Source: Tissierellales bacterium (lineage in GTDB: Bacteria > Bacillota > Clostridia > Tissierellales > Tissierellaceae). Taken from it: 64,000 bases of DNA. Location of the stretch: contig JACIXZ010000001.1 in the NCBI GenBank assembly GCA_014360205.1, forward strand, positions 90,137-154,136, given 5' to 3'. The notes under the pieces are model-generated. The model saw nothing but the letters and a program-made list of their open reading frames with translations, searched no databases and was not told the DNA's origin. The position numbers and the translations under genes are program-made. Below, one piece after another: positions 1-12,234 of the stretch (the stretch's first letter is position 1; every line of letters begins with the position of its first letter).

Positions 1-1233
1 CGTGGGAAACAGTTATTTTCAATATTTGCATGGCTAACATTGCTATTGATTGTATCTGCATTTACCAATATCGTAGCTAATACTTTTGTTAGCACACCAC
101 AAGCTGCTACATCTTCAATTTTATTTATAATACTTGCTATAACATTTGGCTATATGACAAATAGAAAGGGAGTTTCATTAAGAGTGGGGACTATCATCGG
201 AGTTATATTACTATTTGTTTGTGTGTGGCTAGGTACCGTTTTCCCACTTGAACTAAGTCTTAATGTATGGATAATAATCCTAGCAATCTACATCTTTGTA
301 GCCTCTACGGCTCCTGTATGGATATTACTACAGCCAAGAGATTATCTAAACTCTTTTTTACTTTATGCAATGATGATAGGAGCGATACTTGGTATTTTGA
401 TATATAGACCAACCATTCAGCTTGAAGCGTTCACAAGTTTTAAAATTGCAGATGGTCAATACTTGTTTCCTATGCTCTTTGTAACAGTGGCTTGCGGTGC
501 TATCTCAGGATTCCATTCATTAGTTGGGTCTGGGACTACAGCTAAACAATTAAATAATGAAAAAGATGCAAAACTAATAGGATATGGTGGTATGCTAATA
601 GAAGGTGCTTTAGCTGTTGTAGCACTTATAACAGCAGCTTACTTAACAAAGGGTGAATTCAGTGAATTACTCAAAGGAGGGCCTGTAAATGTTTTTTCAC
701 ATGGAATTGGAGTGTTTATGTCAAAATTTGGAATTCCATTTGAAGTAGGAAAAACATTTGTTGCATTAGCTGTTTCTGCTTTTGCACTTACTAGTTTAGA
801 CACAGCTACAAGACTAGGTAGATTTATATTCCAAGAGTACTTTGAAAAAGAAGGCGTAGAAAAGCAGTCGCCATTAACAAATAAATATGTAGCAACTACT
901 ATTACGGTAGTCTTAGGGACATATCTTGCTACGGGAGGATATGCATCTATATGGCCAATATTTGGATCAGCTAATCAATTGTTATCAGCACTAGCTTTGA
1001 TGGCAGTGGCATTGTGGCTGAGGAAATCAAGAAAGAGCTTTAATATGATTACTATACCTATGGTATTTATGCTTATAGTTACATTGACAGCTTTAGTATT
1101 TCTTATACAGTCTAATTTGGCCAAACAAAATTATATATTAGTCATTTTCCCAGTGCTTTTGTTCATCTTAGCAATAGTATTAGCATTTTCTGGATATCAA
1201 ATTCTATTTAAAAAAGAGAATTTGGATAATTAG
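1..1233 (+). CDS. cstA: CstA-family carbon starvation/peptide permease, 5' truncated
   Basis: The reading frame is open from base 1, so the N-terminus lies outside the window; 410 residues are visible. The protein is a chain of hydrophobic segments, as expected of an integral membrane transporter. CstA-type signatures are present: a Gly-rich segment with ISGFHSLVGSGTTAKQL near residue 165, GYGGMLIEG, ALTSLDTATRLGRF and FGSANQLLSALALM. The family imports peptides or pyruvate in characterised bacteria; the substrate here is not readable from sequence. The C-terminus is short and ends in a Lys-rich tail. An internal TTG at 40 is not needed as a start, because the frame continues upstream. Family assignment is firm; substrate is inference. 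Confidence 0.85.
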   Translation, partial: RGKQLFSIFAWLTLLLIVSAFTNIVANTFVSTPQAATSSILFIILAITFGYMTNRKGVSLRVGTIIGVILLFVCVWLGTVFPLELSLNVWIIILAIYIFVASTAPVWILLQPRDYLNSFLLYAMMIGAILGILIYRPTIQLEAFTSFKIADGQYLFPMLFVTVACGAISGFHSLVGSGTTAKQLNNEKDAKLIGYGGMLIEGALAVVALITAAYLTKGEFSELLKGGPVNVFSHGIGVFMSKFGIPFEVGKTFVALAVSAFALTSLDTATRLGRFIFQEYFEKEGVEKQSPLTNKYVATTITVVLGTYLATGGYASIWPIFGSANQLLSALALMAVALWLRKSRKSFNMITIPMVFMLIVTLTALVFLIQSNLAKQNYILVIFPVLLFILAIVLAFSGYQILFKKENLDN

Positions 1234-1286
1234 TTTATCCAAGAGCTAAATTTCACCAATTACTAAAAAATTTACATGTGAATAAA

Positions 1287-1315
1287 TTGACACTCTTTTT
1301 TAAGAATGATATAAT
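1287..1315 (+). promoter_or_regulatory. Promoter of rex, with a Rex-box-like site on its -35
   Basis: TTGACA (1287-1292), 17-nt spacer, TATAAT (1310-1315). The 16-mer TGTGAATAAATTGACA at 1277-1292 matches the Rex operator pattern TGTGAA-N4-TTCACA at 11 of 12 defined positions and overlaps the -35, which would suit autorepression. Confidence 0.8.
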
Positions 1316-1345
1316 TGTTACATCAAAAAAGGGTGGTGAAATTTA

Positions 1346-1984
1346 GTGGCTAAAGATAATCAAGTATCTATTACTGTAATTAGAAGATTGCCAAAATATT
1401 ATAGATATTTAACAGAATTAAAAGAAAAAGGCATTAGCAGGATCTCATCTCAAGAATTAAGTGTGCTTACGGGTTTTACTGCTTCTCAAATAAGACAAGA
1501 TTTTAACAACTTCGGAGGATTCGGGCAACAAGGCTATGGATATAATGTCGAGGATCTACATAGAGAGTTGAAAAGAATATTGGGATTAGATACTGAATAT
1601 AATGCTGTAATCGTTGGGGCTGGCAATTTAGGGCAAGCAATAGCGAACTATAAAGGATTTGAAGATGCAGGATTTAAAGTTTTATCATTATTCGATAGAA
1701 ATCCTAAAGTTATAGGGCTTAAGATAAGAGATATTGAAATTAGAGACATTGAAACTATAGATTCTTTTATTAAAGAGAACAATGTACAAATAGGCATTAT
1801 TACAACACCTAAAGAAAGCGCTCAAGCTGTAGCTAATATTTATGTGAAAAACAATATTAAAGGAATTTGGAATTTTGCTCCTACTGATTTAGTAGTACCT
1901 GATAATGTTGTTGTTGAAAATGTTAGATTAAATGAAAGTTTGTTTATTTTATCATATTTTTTAAGAACAATGGAAGAAAAATAA
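1346..1984 (+). CDS. rex: Redox-sensing transcriptional repressor Rex
   Basis: Rex is a dimeric repressor that reads the NADH/NAD+ ratio and releases DNA when NADH is high, controlling fermentation and electron-transfer genes. The 212-residue length is normal. The N-terminal winged helix (about residues 1-80) contains the typical segment ending in QIRQDFNNFGGFGQQGYGYN. It is followed by a Rossmann domain with VGAGNLGQAIANY around residue 92 and a C-terminal swapped helix. GTG start at 1346, preceded by a GGGTGGTGA ribosome site. The gene is monocistronic, with its own consensus promoter and terminator. A Rex-like operator overlaps its -35, suggesting autoregulation. Confidence 0.97.
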   Translation: MAKDNQVSITVIRRLPKYYRYLTELKEKGISRISSQELSVLTGFTASQIRQDFNNFGGFGQQGYGYNVEDLHRELKRILGLDTEYNAVIVGAGNLGQAIANYKGFEDAGFKVLSLFDRNPKVIGLKIRDIEIRDIETIDSFIKENNVQIGIITTPKESAQAVANIYVKNNIKGIWNFAPTDLVVPDNVVVENVRLNESLFILSYFLRTMEEK

Positions 1985-1991
1985 TATTTTC

Positions 1992-2036
1992 AAAGAAAAC
2001 TGGCTATTCAAATAATAATAGGCAGTTTTCTTTATT
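1992..2036 (+). terminator. Rho-independent terminator after rex
   Basis: An 11-bp arm AAAGAAAACTG (1992-2002) pairs with CAGTTTTCTTT (2023-2033). An inner CTATT/AATAG pairing extends the stem, and T-rich sequence follows. Confidence 0.8.
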
Positions 2037-2105
2037 GATATAAGAAGTTGAGTATGTTATAATTTAATCATACTTAGTGCAATATGTGTGAAAATGTTTT
2101 CATAC
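2035..2105 (+). promoter_or_regulatory. gdh promoter and downstream inverted repeat
   Basis: TTGATA (2035-2040), 17-nt spacer, TATAAT (2058-2063). An imperfect inverted repeat GTGTGAAAATGTTTTCATAC lies at 2086-2105, just after the expected transcription start. It resembles a Rex half-site pair (TGTGAA and TTCATA), but the arms are 6 nt apart instead of the usual 4. Control by Rex is therefore only a possibility; it may be an operator for another regulator. Confidence 0.6.
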
Positions 2106-2127
2106 AATTAAAGGAGGTAATATTACC

Positions 2128-3393
2128 GTGTCAAAGGAAATTTTAAACCCATTAGAAAGTGCACAAAAACAGGTTAAGGATGCTTGTGATGCATTGGGGC
2201 TAGAGCCATCTGTCTATGAACTATTAAAGGAGCCAAAAAGATTCATAGAAATATCTATCCCTGTAAAAATGGACGATGGAAGCATTAAAGTGTTTAAAGG
2301 TTATCGTTCAATGCATTCGGATGCAATAGGACCTGGAAAAGGTGGAGTTAGATTTCATCCAAATGTAAATCCAGATGAAGTAAAAGCTCTTAGTGTTTGG
2401 ATGACATTTAAATGTTGTGTAACTGGCATACCATATGGTGGTGGAAAAGGCGGTATATGTGTAGATCCTTCTACTCTTTCAAAGGGTGAATTAGAAAGAC
2501 TTTCAAGAGGATATGTTCAGGGATTATATAAGTACTTAGGTGAAAAAATAGATATACCAGCACCAGATGTAAATACAAATGGTCAGATTATGTCGTGGAT
2601 GGTAGATGAATACGTAAAATTAACTGGAAATATGTCATTGGGTGTATTCACAGGTAAACCAGTAGAATGGGGTGGATCACTAGGTAGAAATGAAGCAACA
2701 GGTTTTGGAGTGGCTGTAGTAGCTAGAGAAGCTATTGCGAAATTAGGAATAGACATGGATAAATCAACAGTTGCAGTTCAAGGCTTTGGAAATGTAGGAA
2801 GCTATACAGTAAAAAATGTTCAAAAACTTGGGGCTAAAATAGTAGCAGTAGCTGAATGGGCAAAAGAAGTCGGAACTTATGCTATCTATAATGAAGAAGG
2901 ACTAGACTTTAATGATATGCAAGAATATGTTAAAGAACATAAGAACTTAGTAAATTATCCAAAAGCTAAGATGATATCATTAGATGAATTCTGGGGATTA
3001 AATGTAGATATTATGATTCCAGCTGCTCTGGAAAATGCAATTACTTTAGATATTGCTCCTAAGATCAAAGCAAAATTAGTATGTGAAGCTGCAAATGGAC
3101 CTATAACTCCAGAAGCAGATGAAATATTAAATAACAATGGTATAGTAGTAACCCCAGATATACTTTCTAACGCAGGAGGAGTAACTGTATCATATTTTGA
3201 ATGGGTTCAAAATCTTTATGGATATTACTGGAGCGAAAAAGAAGTAGAAGAAAAAGAAGAAATCGCAATGGTAAATGCTTTTAATGCAATTTGGAAAATC
3301 AAAGAAGAATATAATGTACCAATGAGAAAAGCTGCATATATGTATTCAGTTAAAAAAGTATCAGATGTAATGAAACTGAGAGGTTGGTATTGA
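2128..3393 (+). CDS. gdhA: NAD(P)-dependent glutamate dehydrogenase
   Basis: Catalyses reversible oxidative deamination of glutamate to 2-oxoglutarate and ammonia, a central step in amino-acid fermentation. The 421 residues match the hexameric short-type family. GPGKGGVRFHP and the catalytic-lysine segment PYGGGKGGI lie near residues 70-110, APDVNTNGQIMSWM near 150, and the Rossmann motif VQGFGNVGSYT near 218. The C-terminus ILSNAGGVTVSYFEWVQN is typical. GTG start at 2128, 13 bases after AAAGGAGG. Transcribed alone between two terminators. The choice of glutamate rather than Leu/Phe/Val as substrate follows the overall motifs and is likely but not proven. The free ammonia it produces is relevant to the altered purine enzymes downstream. 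Confidence 0.92.
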   Translation: MSKEILNPLESAQKQVKDACDALGLEPSVYELLKEPKRFIEISIPVKMDDGSIKVFKGYRSMHSDAIGPGKGGVRFHPNVNPDEVKALSVWMTFKCCVTGIPYGGGKGGICVDPSTLSKGELERLSRGYVQGLYKYLGEKIDIPAPDVNTNGQIMSWMVDEYVKLTGNMSLGVFTGKPVEWGGSLGRNEATGFGVAVVAREAIAKLGIDMDKSTVAVQGFGNVGSYTVKNVQKLGAKIVAVAEWAKEVGTYAIYNEEGLDFNDMQEYVKEHKNLVNYPKAKMISLDEFWGLNVDIMIPAALENAITLDIAPKIKAKLVCEAANGPITPEADEILNNNGIVVTPDILSNAGGVTVSYFEWVQNLYGYYWSEKEVEEKEEIAMVNAFNAIWKIKEEYNVPMRKAAYMYSVKKVSDVMKLRGWY

Positions 3394-3395
3394 TG

Positions 3396-3425
3396 AAAAA
3401 ACTAGTCGAAAGACTAGTTTTTTTA
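3396..3425 (+). terminator. Terminator after gdhA
   Basis: A-tract plus ACTAGTC, GAAA tetraloop, GACTAGT and a run of T. A compact hairpin with a poly-T tail. Confidence 0.9.
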
Positions 3426-3479
3426 TTGATTATTTTTTTATTGTAGTATAATGTATATAAAAAACGAAGGGGACAAAAT

Positions 3480-4364
3480 ATGCTTTATTACGATATAAAA
3501 GAAATCAAAGGAAATCTGATAATAGAAGGGTTAAGAGATTTTAATCCTAAACATATATTTGAATGCGGGCAATCTTTTAGATGGAAGAAAGAAGATGATT
3601 CAAGTTATACGGCAATAGCCAATAAAAGATTAATAAACATAAAAAAACAAGACGATTATATAATCGTAAAAAATACCAATAGTGATGAATGGTTAAATTT
3701 TTGGCATGGTTATTTTGATTTGGATAGAGATTACAGCTACATAAAACAAAATCTATCTTATGATTTGCACCTAGTTAAAGCTATGGAATTTGGAGAGGGC
3801 ATGAGATTATTAAATCAAGACCCGTTTGAAACTACCATATCTTTTATAATATCTTCAAACAATCAAATACCCAGAATTAAAAAATCGGTTGAATTGATAT
3901 CGAATGACCTTGGAGAATACATAGGGAGTTTCAATTCTGTAGATTATTATAGTTTTCCTAATGCAGAAAAGATTGCTAGTCTAACTGATGAATATATAAA
4001 AGAAAAGTATCGAGTTGGTTTCAGATCAAAATATATCCTAGAAACTAGCAATAAAATTGCAAAAGGAGAATTTGATCTAAATGAGATTTGGAGTTTATCA
4101 TATGATAAAGCTAAAGAGAAGTTAATGGAATTACCGGGAGTCGGGCCAAAAGTTAGTGACTGTATTTTATTGTTTGCATATAAAAAACAAGAAGCCTTTC
4201 CTATAGATGTATGGGTGAATAGAGTCATAAAAACTCTTTATCTTGGAGAAAGCGCAACTAAAAAAGATATTGAAAACTCCAAAACGAAGTTGTTTGGTGA
4301 TTTTTCAGGATACGCACAGCAATATTTATTCTATTATGCAAGAGAGTTAGGGATAGGCAAATAA
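3480..4364 (+). CDS. ogg: 8-oxoguanine DNA glycosylase, OGG1-like
   Basis: Removes oxidised guanine from DNA and, as a bifunctional enzyme, nicks the AP site. An N-terminal OGG-type domain contains FECGQSFRWKK (about residues 28-38). It is followed by the helix-hairpin-helix and Gly/Pro-Asp region, where LPGVGPKVSDC carries the catalytic Lys224 and PIDVWVNRV carries Asp243. The 19-residue spacing between them equals that of human OGG1 (K249/D268). Length 294 is typical of bacterial OGG1-like enzymes. ATG start at 3480, after an AAGGGGA site. A -10-like TATAAT lies at 3447. Followed 20 bp later by the DUF554 gene, probably in one transcript. Confidence 0.93.
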   Translation: MLYYDIKEIKGNLIIEGLRDFNPKHIFECGQSFRWKKEDDSSYTAIANKRLINIKKQDDYIIVKNTNSDEWLNFWHGYFDLDRDYSYIKQNLSYDLHLVKAMEFGEGMRLLNQDPFETTISFIISSNNQIPRIKKSVELISNDLGEYIGSFNSVDYYSFPNAEKIASLTDEYIKEKYRVGFRSKYILETSNKIAKGEFDLNEIWSLSYDKAKEKLMELPGVGPKVSDCILLFAYKKQEAFPIDVWVNRVIKTLYLGESATKKDIENSKTKLFGDFSGYAQQYLFYYARELGIGK

Positions 4365-4384
4365 ATACATCAAAGGAGGAAATT

Positions 4385-5065
4385 ATGTTAGGAACAATTG
4401 TAAATAGTTTAGCAATAATAATTGGTGCAATTATAGGTATTATTTTAAAAAAAGGAATTAGAGAAGAATATAAAAATACAGTAATGGATGGAATAGGATT
4501 AAGTGTTATTATTATTGGCATTTCTAATGCATTAGAATTTGAAAGTCTTGTGGTAGTTATAGTTAGTATTGTTGTAGGAAGCATTATAGGGGAGTTAATA
4601 AATATAGACAAGGGTTTAAATAACTTCTCAGTAAAATTGCAAGCTAAGCTTAAAAACCCTGAAGGTAATTTTTCAAAAGGGTTTATCACTGCATCTTTAG
4701 TTTATTGTGTTGGAGCCATGGCTATAGTAGGAGCAATACAATCAGGCTTAACTGGGAATCACCAGACTTTATATGCTAAAGCAGTATTAGATGGTATAAC
4801 AGCAATCGTTTTTGCATCTACACTCGGTATAGGAGTAATGTTTTCAAGTGTGGCAGTATTCTTATATCAAGGAATTATAACATTATTCGCAAGTTCTATT
4901 AGCACTTTTCTTAATACACAAGTGATTAATGAAATTTCTTCAGTTGGCGGGATTTTGATAATTGCTATAGGAATTAATTTATTAGGACTAAAAGAAATAA
5001 AGATAGCCAATATGCTTCCTGCAATCTTAGTGCCGGCTATTTATTATTTAATAATATCATTATAA
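4385..5065 (+). CDS. DUF554 family membrane protein (YdfK/YqgA-like)
   Basis: A 226-residue integral membrane protein. The N-terminal LGTIVNSLAIIIGAIIGIIL and the glycine-rich, evenly spaced helices through ALVYCVGAMAIVGAIQSGL are the pattern of the DUF554 family, which has no established biochemical role. ATG start after AAAGGAGGAAATT. It lies 20 bp behind the DNA glycosylase and is probably co-transcribed with it. No catalytic or metal-binding residues stand out. Family assignment is confident; function is unknown. Confidence 0.85.
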   Translation: MLGTIVNSLAIIIGAIIGIILKKGIREEYKNTVMDGIGLSVIIIGISNALEFESLVVVIVSIVVGSIIGELINIDKGLNNFSVKLQAKLKNPEGNFSKGFITASLVYCVGAMAIVGAIQSGLTGNHQTLYAKAVLDGITAIVFASTLGIGVMFSSVAVFLYQGIITLFASSISTFLNTQVINEISSVGGILIIAIGINLLGLKEIKIANMLPAILVPAIYYLIISL

Positions 5066-5163
5066 TTTTTAGGAAAACTTAGAAAAACAAAGTAAAAAAT
5101 AGATATTTAAAGAAAATAGAAGTAATAAGCAGAAAAACAGCTGAAAATCCGGAAAATATACGC

Positions 5164-5230
5164 TTGATTAGCTTTTTAAATATGGTTATTATTGTATTAG
5201 ATGTTAGCACTCAATTTAAATGAGTGCTAA
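5164..5230 (+). promoter_or_regulatory. groESL promoter with a perfect CIRCE operator
   Basis: TTGATT (5164-5169), 17-nt spacer, TATTAT (5187-5192). Directly downstream, TTAGCACTC (5204-5212), 9 nt, GAGTGCTAA (5222-5230) is an exact CIRCE element, the binding site of HrcA. The chaperonin operon is therefore expected to be derepressed by heat. No hrcA gene is in this window. Confidence 0.97.
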
Positions 5231-5269
5231 CAATATGAGCACGAAAAATATGATGGAGGAGGAGTAAAG

Positions 5270-7208
<1,939 letters not shown>

Positions 7209-7209
7209 T

Positions 7210-7235
7210 AAAAAGGTCACATATGTGACCTTTTT
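7210..7235 (+). terminator. Terminator after groEL
   Basis: Perfect 26-nt palindrome: AAAAAGGTCACAT followed by its exact complement, ending in five T. Confidence 0.9.
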
Positions 7236-7260
7236 ATCTTTTTAAAATTAATGAGATAAG

Positions 7261-7289
7261 TTGACAATATTGCAAAAGTAGGTTATGAT
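7261..7289 (+). promoter_or_regulatory. Promoter of orphan arsR-type gene
   Basis: TTGACA (7261-7266), 17-nt spacer, TATGAT (7284-7289). Confidence 0.75.
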
Positions 7290-7317
7290 TTTAACAAAGA
7301 TTATATGAGGTGGTTTT

Positions 7318-7617
7318 GTGGGAAGAGAAGTAGAGCTTTTAAAAGCATTAGCTGATAGTAGCAGACTTCAAATATTAGAAATCCTATCATATGGGCCAAT
7401 GTGTGCTTGTGAGATAATGAAAAGGCTTGAATTAACTCAACCGACAATTTCTCACCATATGAAAATTTTAGTTAATGTTGGGCTTGTTGATGTACAAAAA
7501 GATGGGAAATGGATGAAGTATTCAATTAACGAAAAAGCAATGAAAGAAATTGTTGAGTACATAAGTTTGTTTTTTAACAATAAAATGGAATATATTTGTG
7601 AAAAAGAAGACAAATAG
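7318..7617 (+). CDS. ArsR-family metalloregulatory repressor
   Basis: A 99-residue winged-helix repressor. The recognition region LELTQPTISHHMKIL lies near residues 40-54. The helix before it carries MCACEIM, a Cys-x-Cys pair equivalent to the CVC site that binds As, Sb or Cd in ArsR/SmtB proteins. The wing is formed around DVQKDGKWMKYSI. GTG start at 7318 after GAGGTGG. It has its own promoter and terminator and no resistance gene beside it, so its target is unknown. It is distinct from the CadC-type protein at 15.7 kb, lacking an N-terminal cysteine cluster. Confidence 0.88.
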   Translation: MGREVELLKALADSSRLQILEILSYGPMCACEIMKRLELTQPTISHHMKILVNVGLVDVQKDGKWMKYSINEKAMKEIVEYISLFFNNKMEYICEKEDK

Positions 7618-7636
7618 ATTGGATATTACTAATAAC

Positions 7637-7664
7637 AAAAAGATTAGCTTAGGCTAATCTTTTT
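7637..7664 (+). terminator. Terminator after orphan arsR gene
   Basis: AAAAAGATTAGC, loop TTAG, GCTAATCTTTTT: a perfect 12-bp stem. Confidence 0.9.
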
Positions 7665-7693
7665 GATTTAACATAAAGCTAGTTTTGATTTGC

Positions 7694-7722
7694 TTGACAA
7701 AGTAAAATTAAGTTGTTAAATT
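7694..7722 (+). promoter_or_regulatory. Promoter of guaB
   Basis: TTGACA (7694-7699), 17-nt spacer, TAAATT (7717-7722). No purine riboswitch is visible in this leader. Confidence 0.7.
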
Positions 7723-7738
7723 AGAAAGAAAAACTTAA

Positions 7739-9223
<1,485 letters not shown>

Positions 9224-9297
9224 AAGTATATAAACTGTACAATTAAAGATAAATATAGTAAAATAATTGTATAAATTACAAAAATAAGGTGATTACA

Positions 9298-12234
9298 ATG
9301 AAAATAGGCATCGATGTTGGATCAACAACTCTGAAATGTGTTGTTTTAGATGAAAATGATAATATGATATTTCATTCATATGAACGACATTTTTCTCAAA
9401 TAAATGAAAAGACAATAGCTTTGCTAGAACAATTAAAAAATGAGTTTCCAAATATGAATAAGGCATCAGTCGCTATATCAGGTTCTGCGGGAATGGGCCT
9501 AGCTCAGAGGATAGGAATACCATTTGTGCAGGAAGTATATGCTACTAGGTTGGCAGTAATGAAAGAAATAGATAATCCTGATGTTGTCATTGAATTAGGA
9601 GGAGAAGACGCAAAGATTTTATTTCTTTCTAACGGAATGGAAGTAAGAATGAATGGTTCTTGTGCAGGAGGAACTGGTGCATTCATAGATCAAATGGCTA
9701 CGCTAATGGGTATTACTCTCACTCAAATGAATGATTTAGCAAAATCGTATAATAAAATTTATACGATAGCCTCAAGATGTGGAGTATTTGCAAAATCAGA
9801 CATTCAGCCTTTGCTAAATCAAGGCGCTAGCAAAAATGATATATCTTGTAGTATATTTCAAGCAGTAGTTAATCAGACAATTGGGGGTTTAGCTCAAGGA
9901 AGGCCTATAAAAGGCAAAGTAGTTTACCTTGGTGGACCTTTAACATTTTTTTCTGAGCTTAGAAGAAGATTTGACGAAACACTTAAGCTGAGAGGGATAT
10001 GTCCGGAAAATTCATTATATTTTGTAGCACTTGGAGCTGCTGCATACAGTGCAAAAAATTCAGATATAATTATTGATGAAGTAATATCTAAAATAAAAAA
10101 TTCACAGGCCGGGGTAAGATCTAAAGGAACTAAGCGATTATTCAGCTCAGAAGAGGAATATAATGAATTCAAAATAAGACATGATAAAAATTCAGTAACA
10201 TATATAGATCCCACAACTTATTATAAAGGAGCTTATCTAGGAATTGATGCAGGTTCAACTACGATAAAGGCCTGCTTGATTTCAGAAGATGAGAACATAT
10301 TAGATAGCATATATATGCAAAATGAAGGAAACCCAGTACCTATACTAAGACAATTTTTAATTGACTTTATGACAAAGTATCCACAGATAAAAATAAAAGG
10401 CTCGGCTGTAACAGGATATGGAGAAGAATTGATTAAGAATGCTTTTTCTATAGACATCGGAATTGTTGAGACTATAGCTCATTTTACAGCTGCGAAGAAA
10501 TATAGGCCAGATGTGGATTTTATAATAGATATAGGTGGACAAGATATTAAATGCTTTAAAATAAAAGATGGGTTAATTGATAACATATTTTTAAATGAAG
10601 CTTGTTCTTCAGGATGTGGATCTTTTCTTCAGACATTTGCACAAGCATTAGGATATGATATCGCAGACTTTGCAAGACTTGGAATATATTCACAAAACCC
10701 TGTTGATTTAGGTTCGAGATGCACTGTTTTTATGAACTCATTGGTTAAACAAGCACAAAAAGATGGGGCAACAATAGCAGACATATCTGCAGGATTATCT
10801 ATTAGTGTAATCAAAAATGCACTATATAAAGTTATAAGAGCATCTGATGCAAGTGATTTAGGAGAAAATATTGTTGTACAAGGGGGCACTTTTTATAACG
10901 ATTCAGTGCTTAAAGCTTTCGAAGATGAATTAGGGAAAAAGGTAATTAGACCTAACATTGCAGGGCTAATGGGTGCATATGGAGCGGGTTTGTATGCAAA
11001 ACATAATATAAAGGGCAATACAACAACAATAGGTTTAGAAGGTTTGCTCAACTTTGAGCATAAGGTAAGGAGCGTTATTTGTGGACTATGTGAAAATAAT
11101 TGCACCTTAACTATAAATACTTTCGGAGACAGCAGAAAATTTATTGGCGGTAATAGATGCGAAAGGCCAATAAAAGGAAAGATAAAAGAAACTAAATATA
11201 ACATATATGATGAAAAGAGAGCACTATTAGAAAGTTATAAACCTATACCGGGGAAAAGAGGTAAAATTGGCATTCCTCTAGCGTTAAACAACTATGAGTT
11301 GCTCCCATTCTGGCATACAGTTTTTACTATGTTAGGGTTTGAAGTTATTCGATCGCCTTTTTCTAATAGAGAAATGTATACAAATGGACAGCATACGATA
11401 CCATCTGATACTGTATGTTTTCCTGCCAAATTAGTGCATGGACATATTGAATATCTACTTAATGAAGGGATTGAAGTAATATTTTATCCATGTCTAACAT
11501 ATAATTTTAATGAAAAAAAAGGAGACAACCACTTTAACTGTCCGGTTGTAGCATATTATCCAGAGGTAATAAATGCAAATGTCGAAAGAACGAAAGACAT
11601 CATTTTTATTAATGATTACATTGGGCTTCATACAAAGTCAACAATAGTGAATGGACTTTTTAAAGCTTTGAAAAAACATTTCTTGGATATTGACATAAAG
11701 GAAATAAGATTTGCTGTTGAGTGTGGTATGAGAGAATACAAGCTATACCAGGGAAAGATAAGGAACAAAGGAGAAGAATTTCTAGCATTATCGAAAGAAC
11801 TCAATAAAAAGGCAATTGTGTTAGCTGGTCGACCTTACCATTTAGATCCTGAGGTAAATCATGGGATCGACAAACTGCTTACGGAGTTAGGAGTTATAGT
11901 TATATCTGAGGATTCCATAGCTCATCTAGGGAAAAGAGTTGAGACAAATGTATTGAATCAGTGGACTTACCATTCAAGACTTTATACAACAGCTAACTTG
12001 ATAGCTGACTATGAAAATGTCGAGTTGATTCAATTGGTTTCTTTTGGATGTGGTCTTGATGCTATTACAAGTGATGAAGTAAAAGAAATCCTAGAAGAAA
12101 AAGGGAAAATTTATACACAGATTAAAATAGATGAAATAACAAATTTAGGTGCAGTAAAGATAAGAGTAAGAAGTTTGTTGGCTGCCTTAGAGCAAAGAGA
12201 AAAAGAGGGTGAGCAAGTTGAGCAGAAAATATGA
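9298..12234 (+). CDS. Acyl-CoA dehydratase activase-like protein with two ASKHA ATPase domains
   Basis: Two BcrAD/BadFG-type ATPase domains in tandem. Domain 1 (residues 1-260) opens with IGIDVGSTTLKCVVLD and has a NGSCAGGTGAF cluster-binding loop. Domain 2 (about 315-570) opens with GIDAGSTTIKACLIS and has NEACSSGCGSFLQTFAQ. In the 2-hydroxyglutaryl-CoA dehydratase activator (HgdC) the equivalent cysteines hold one [4Fe-4S] cluster between subunits and ATP drives electron transfer. A Cys-rich motif CGLCENNCTL near residue 600 and a DUF2229-like C-terminal part follow. ATG 9298 is chosen over GTG 9289 because AAGGTG lies just before it. Its 3' end overlaps the next gene by 17 nt. The real electron acceptor is unknown. 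Confidence 0.85.
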   Translation: MKIGIDVGSTTLKCVVLDENDNMIFHSYERHFSQINEKTIALLEQLKNEFPNMNKASVAISGSAGMGLAQRIGIPFVQEVYATRLAVMKEIDNPDVVIELGGEDAKILFLSNGMEVRMNGSCAGGTGAFIDQMATLMGITLTQMNDLAKSYNKIYTIASRCGVFAKSDIQPLLNQGASKNDISCSIFQAVVNQTIGGLAQGRPIKGKVVYLGGPLTFFSELRRRFDETLKLRGICPENSLYFVALGAAAYSAKNSDIIIDEVISKIKNSQAGVRSKGTKRLFSSEEEYNEFKIRHDKNSVTYIDPTTYYKGAYLGIDAGSTTIKACLISEDENILDSIYMQNEGNPVPILRQFLIDFMTKYPQIKIKGSAVTGYGEELIKNAFSIDIGIVETIAHFTAAKKYRPDVDFIIDIGGQDIKCFKIKDGLIDNIFLNEACSSGCGSFLQTFAQALGYDIADFARLGIYSQNPVDLGSRCTVFMNSLVKQAQKDGATIADISAGLSISVIKNALYKVIRASDASDLGENIVVQGGTFYNDSVLKAFEDELGKKVIRPNIAGLMGAYGAGLYAKHNIKGNTTTIGLEGLLNFEHKVRSVICGLCENNCTLTINTFGDSRKFIGGNRCERPIKGKIKETKYNIYDEKRALLESYKPIPGKRGKIGIPLALNNYELLPFWHTVFTMLGFEVIRSPFSNREMYTNGQHTIPSDTVCFPAKLVHGHIEYLLNEGIEVIFYPCLTYNFNEKKGDNHFNCPVVAYYPEVINANVERTKDIIFINDYIGLHTKSTIVNGLFKALKKHFLDIDIKEIRFAVECGMREYKLYQGKIRNKGEEFLALSKELNKKAIVLAGRPYHLDPEVNHGIDKLLTELGVIVISEDSIAHLGKRVETNVLNQWTYHSRLYTTANLIADYENVELIQLVSFGCGLDAITSDEVKEILEEKGKIYTQIKIDEITNLGAVKIRVRSLLAALEQREKEGEQVEQKI

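Noticed and set aside
4258-4689. Antisense open frame of 143 codons across the glycosylase and DUF554 genes
   Set aside because: Spans two good sense genes and their junction, with no start signals.
5080-5096. CodY-like box upstream of groES
   Set aside because: Only about 11 of 15 positions match, and AT-rich background explains it.
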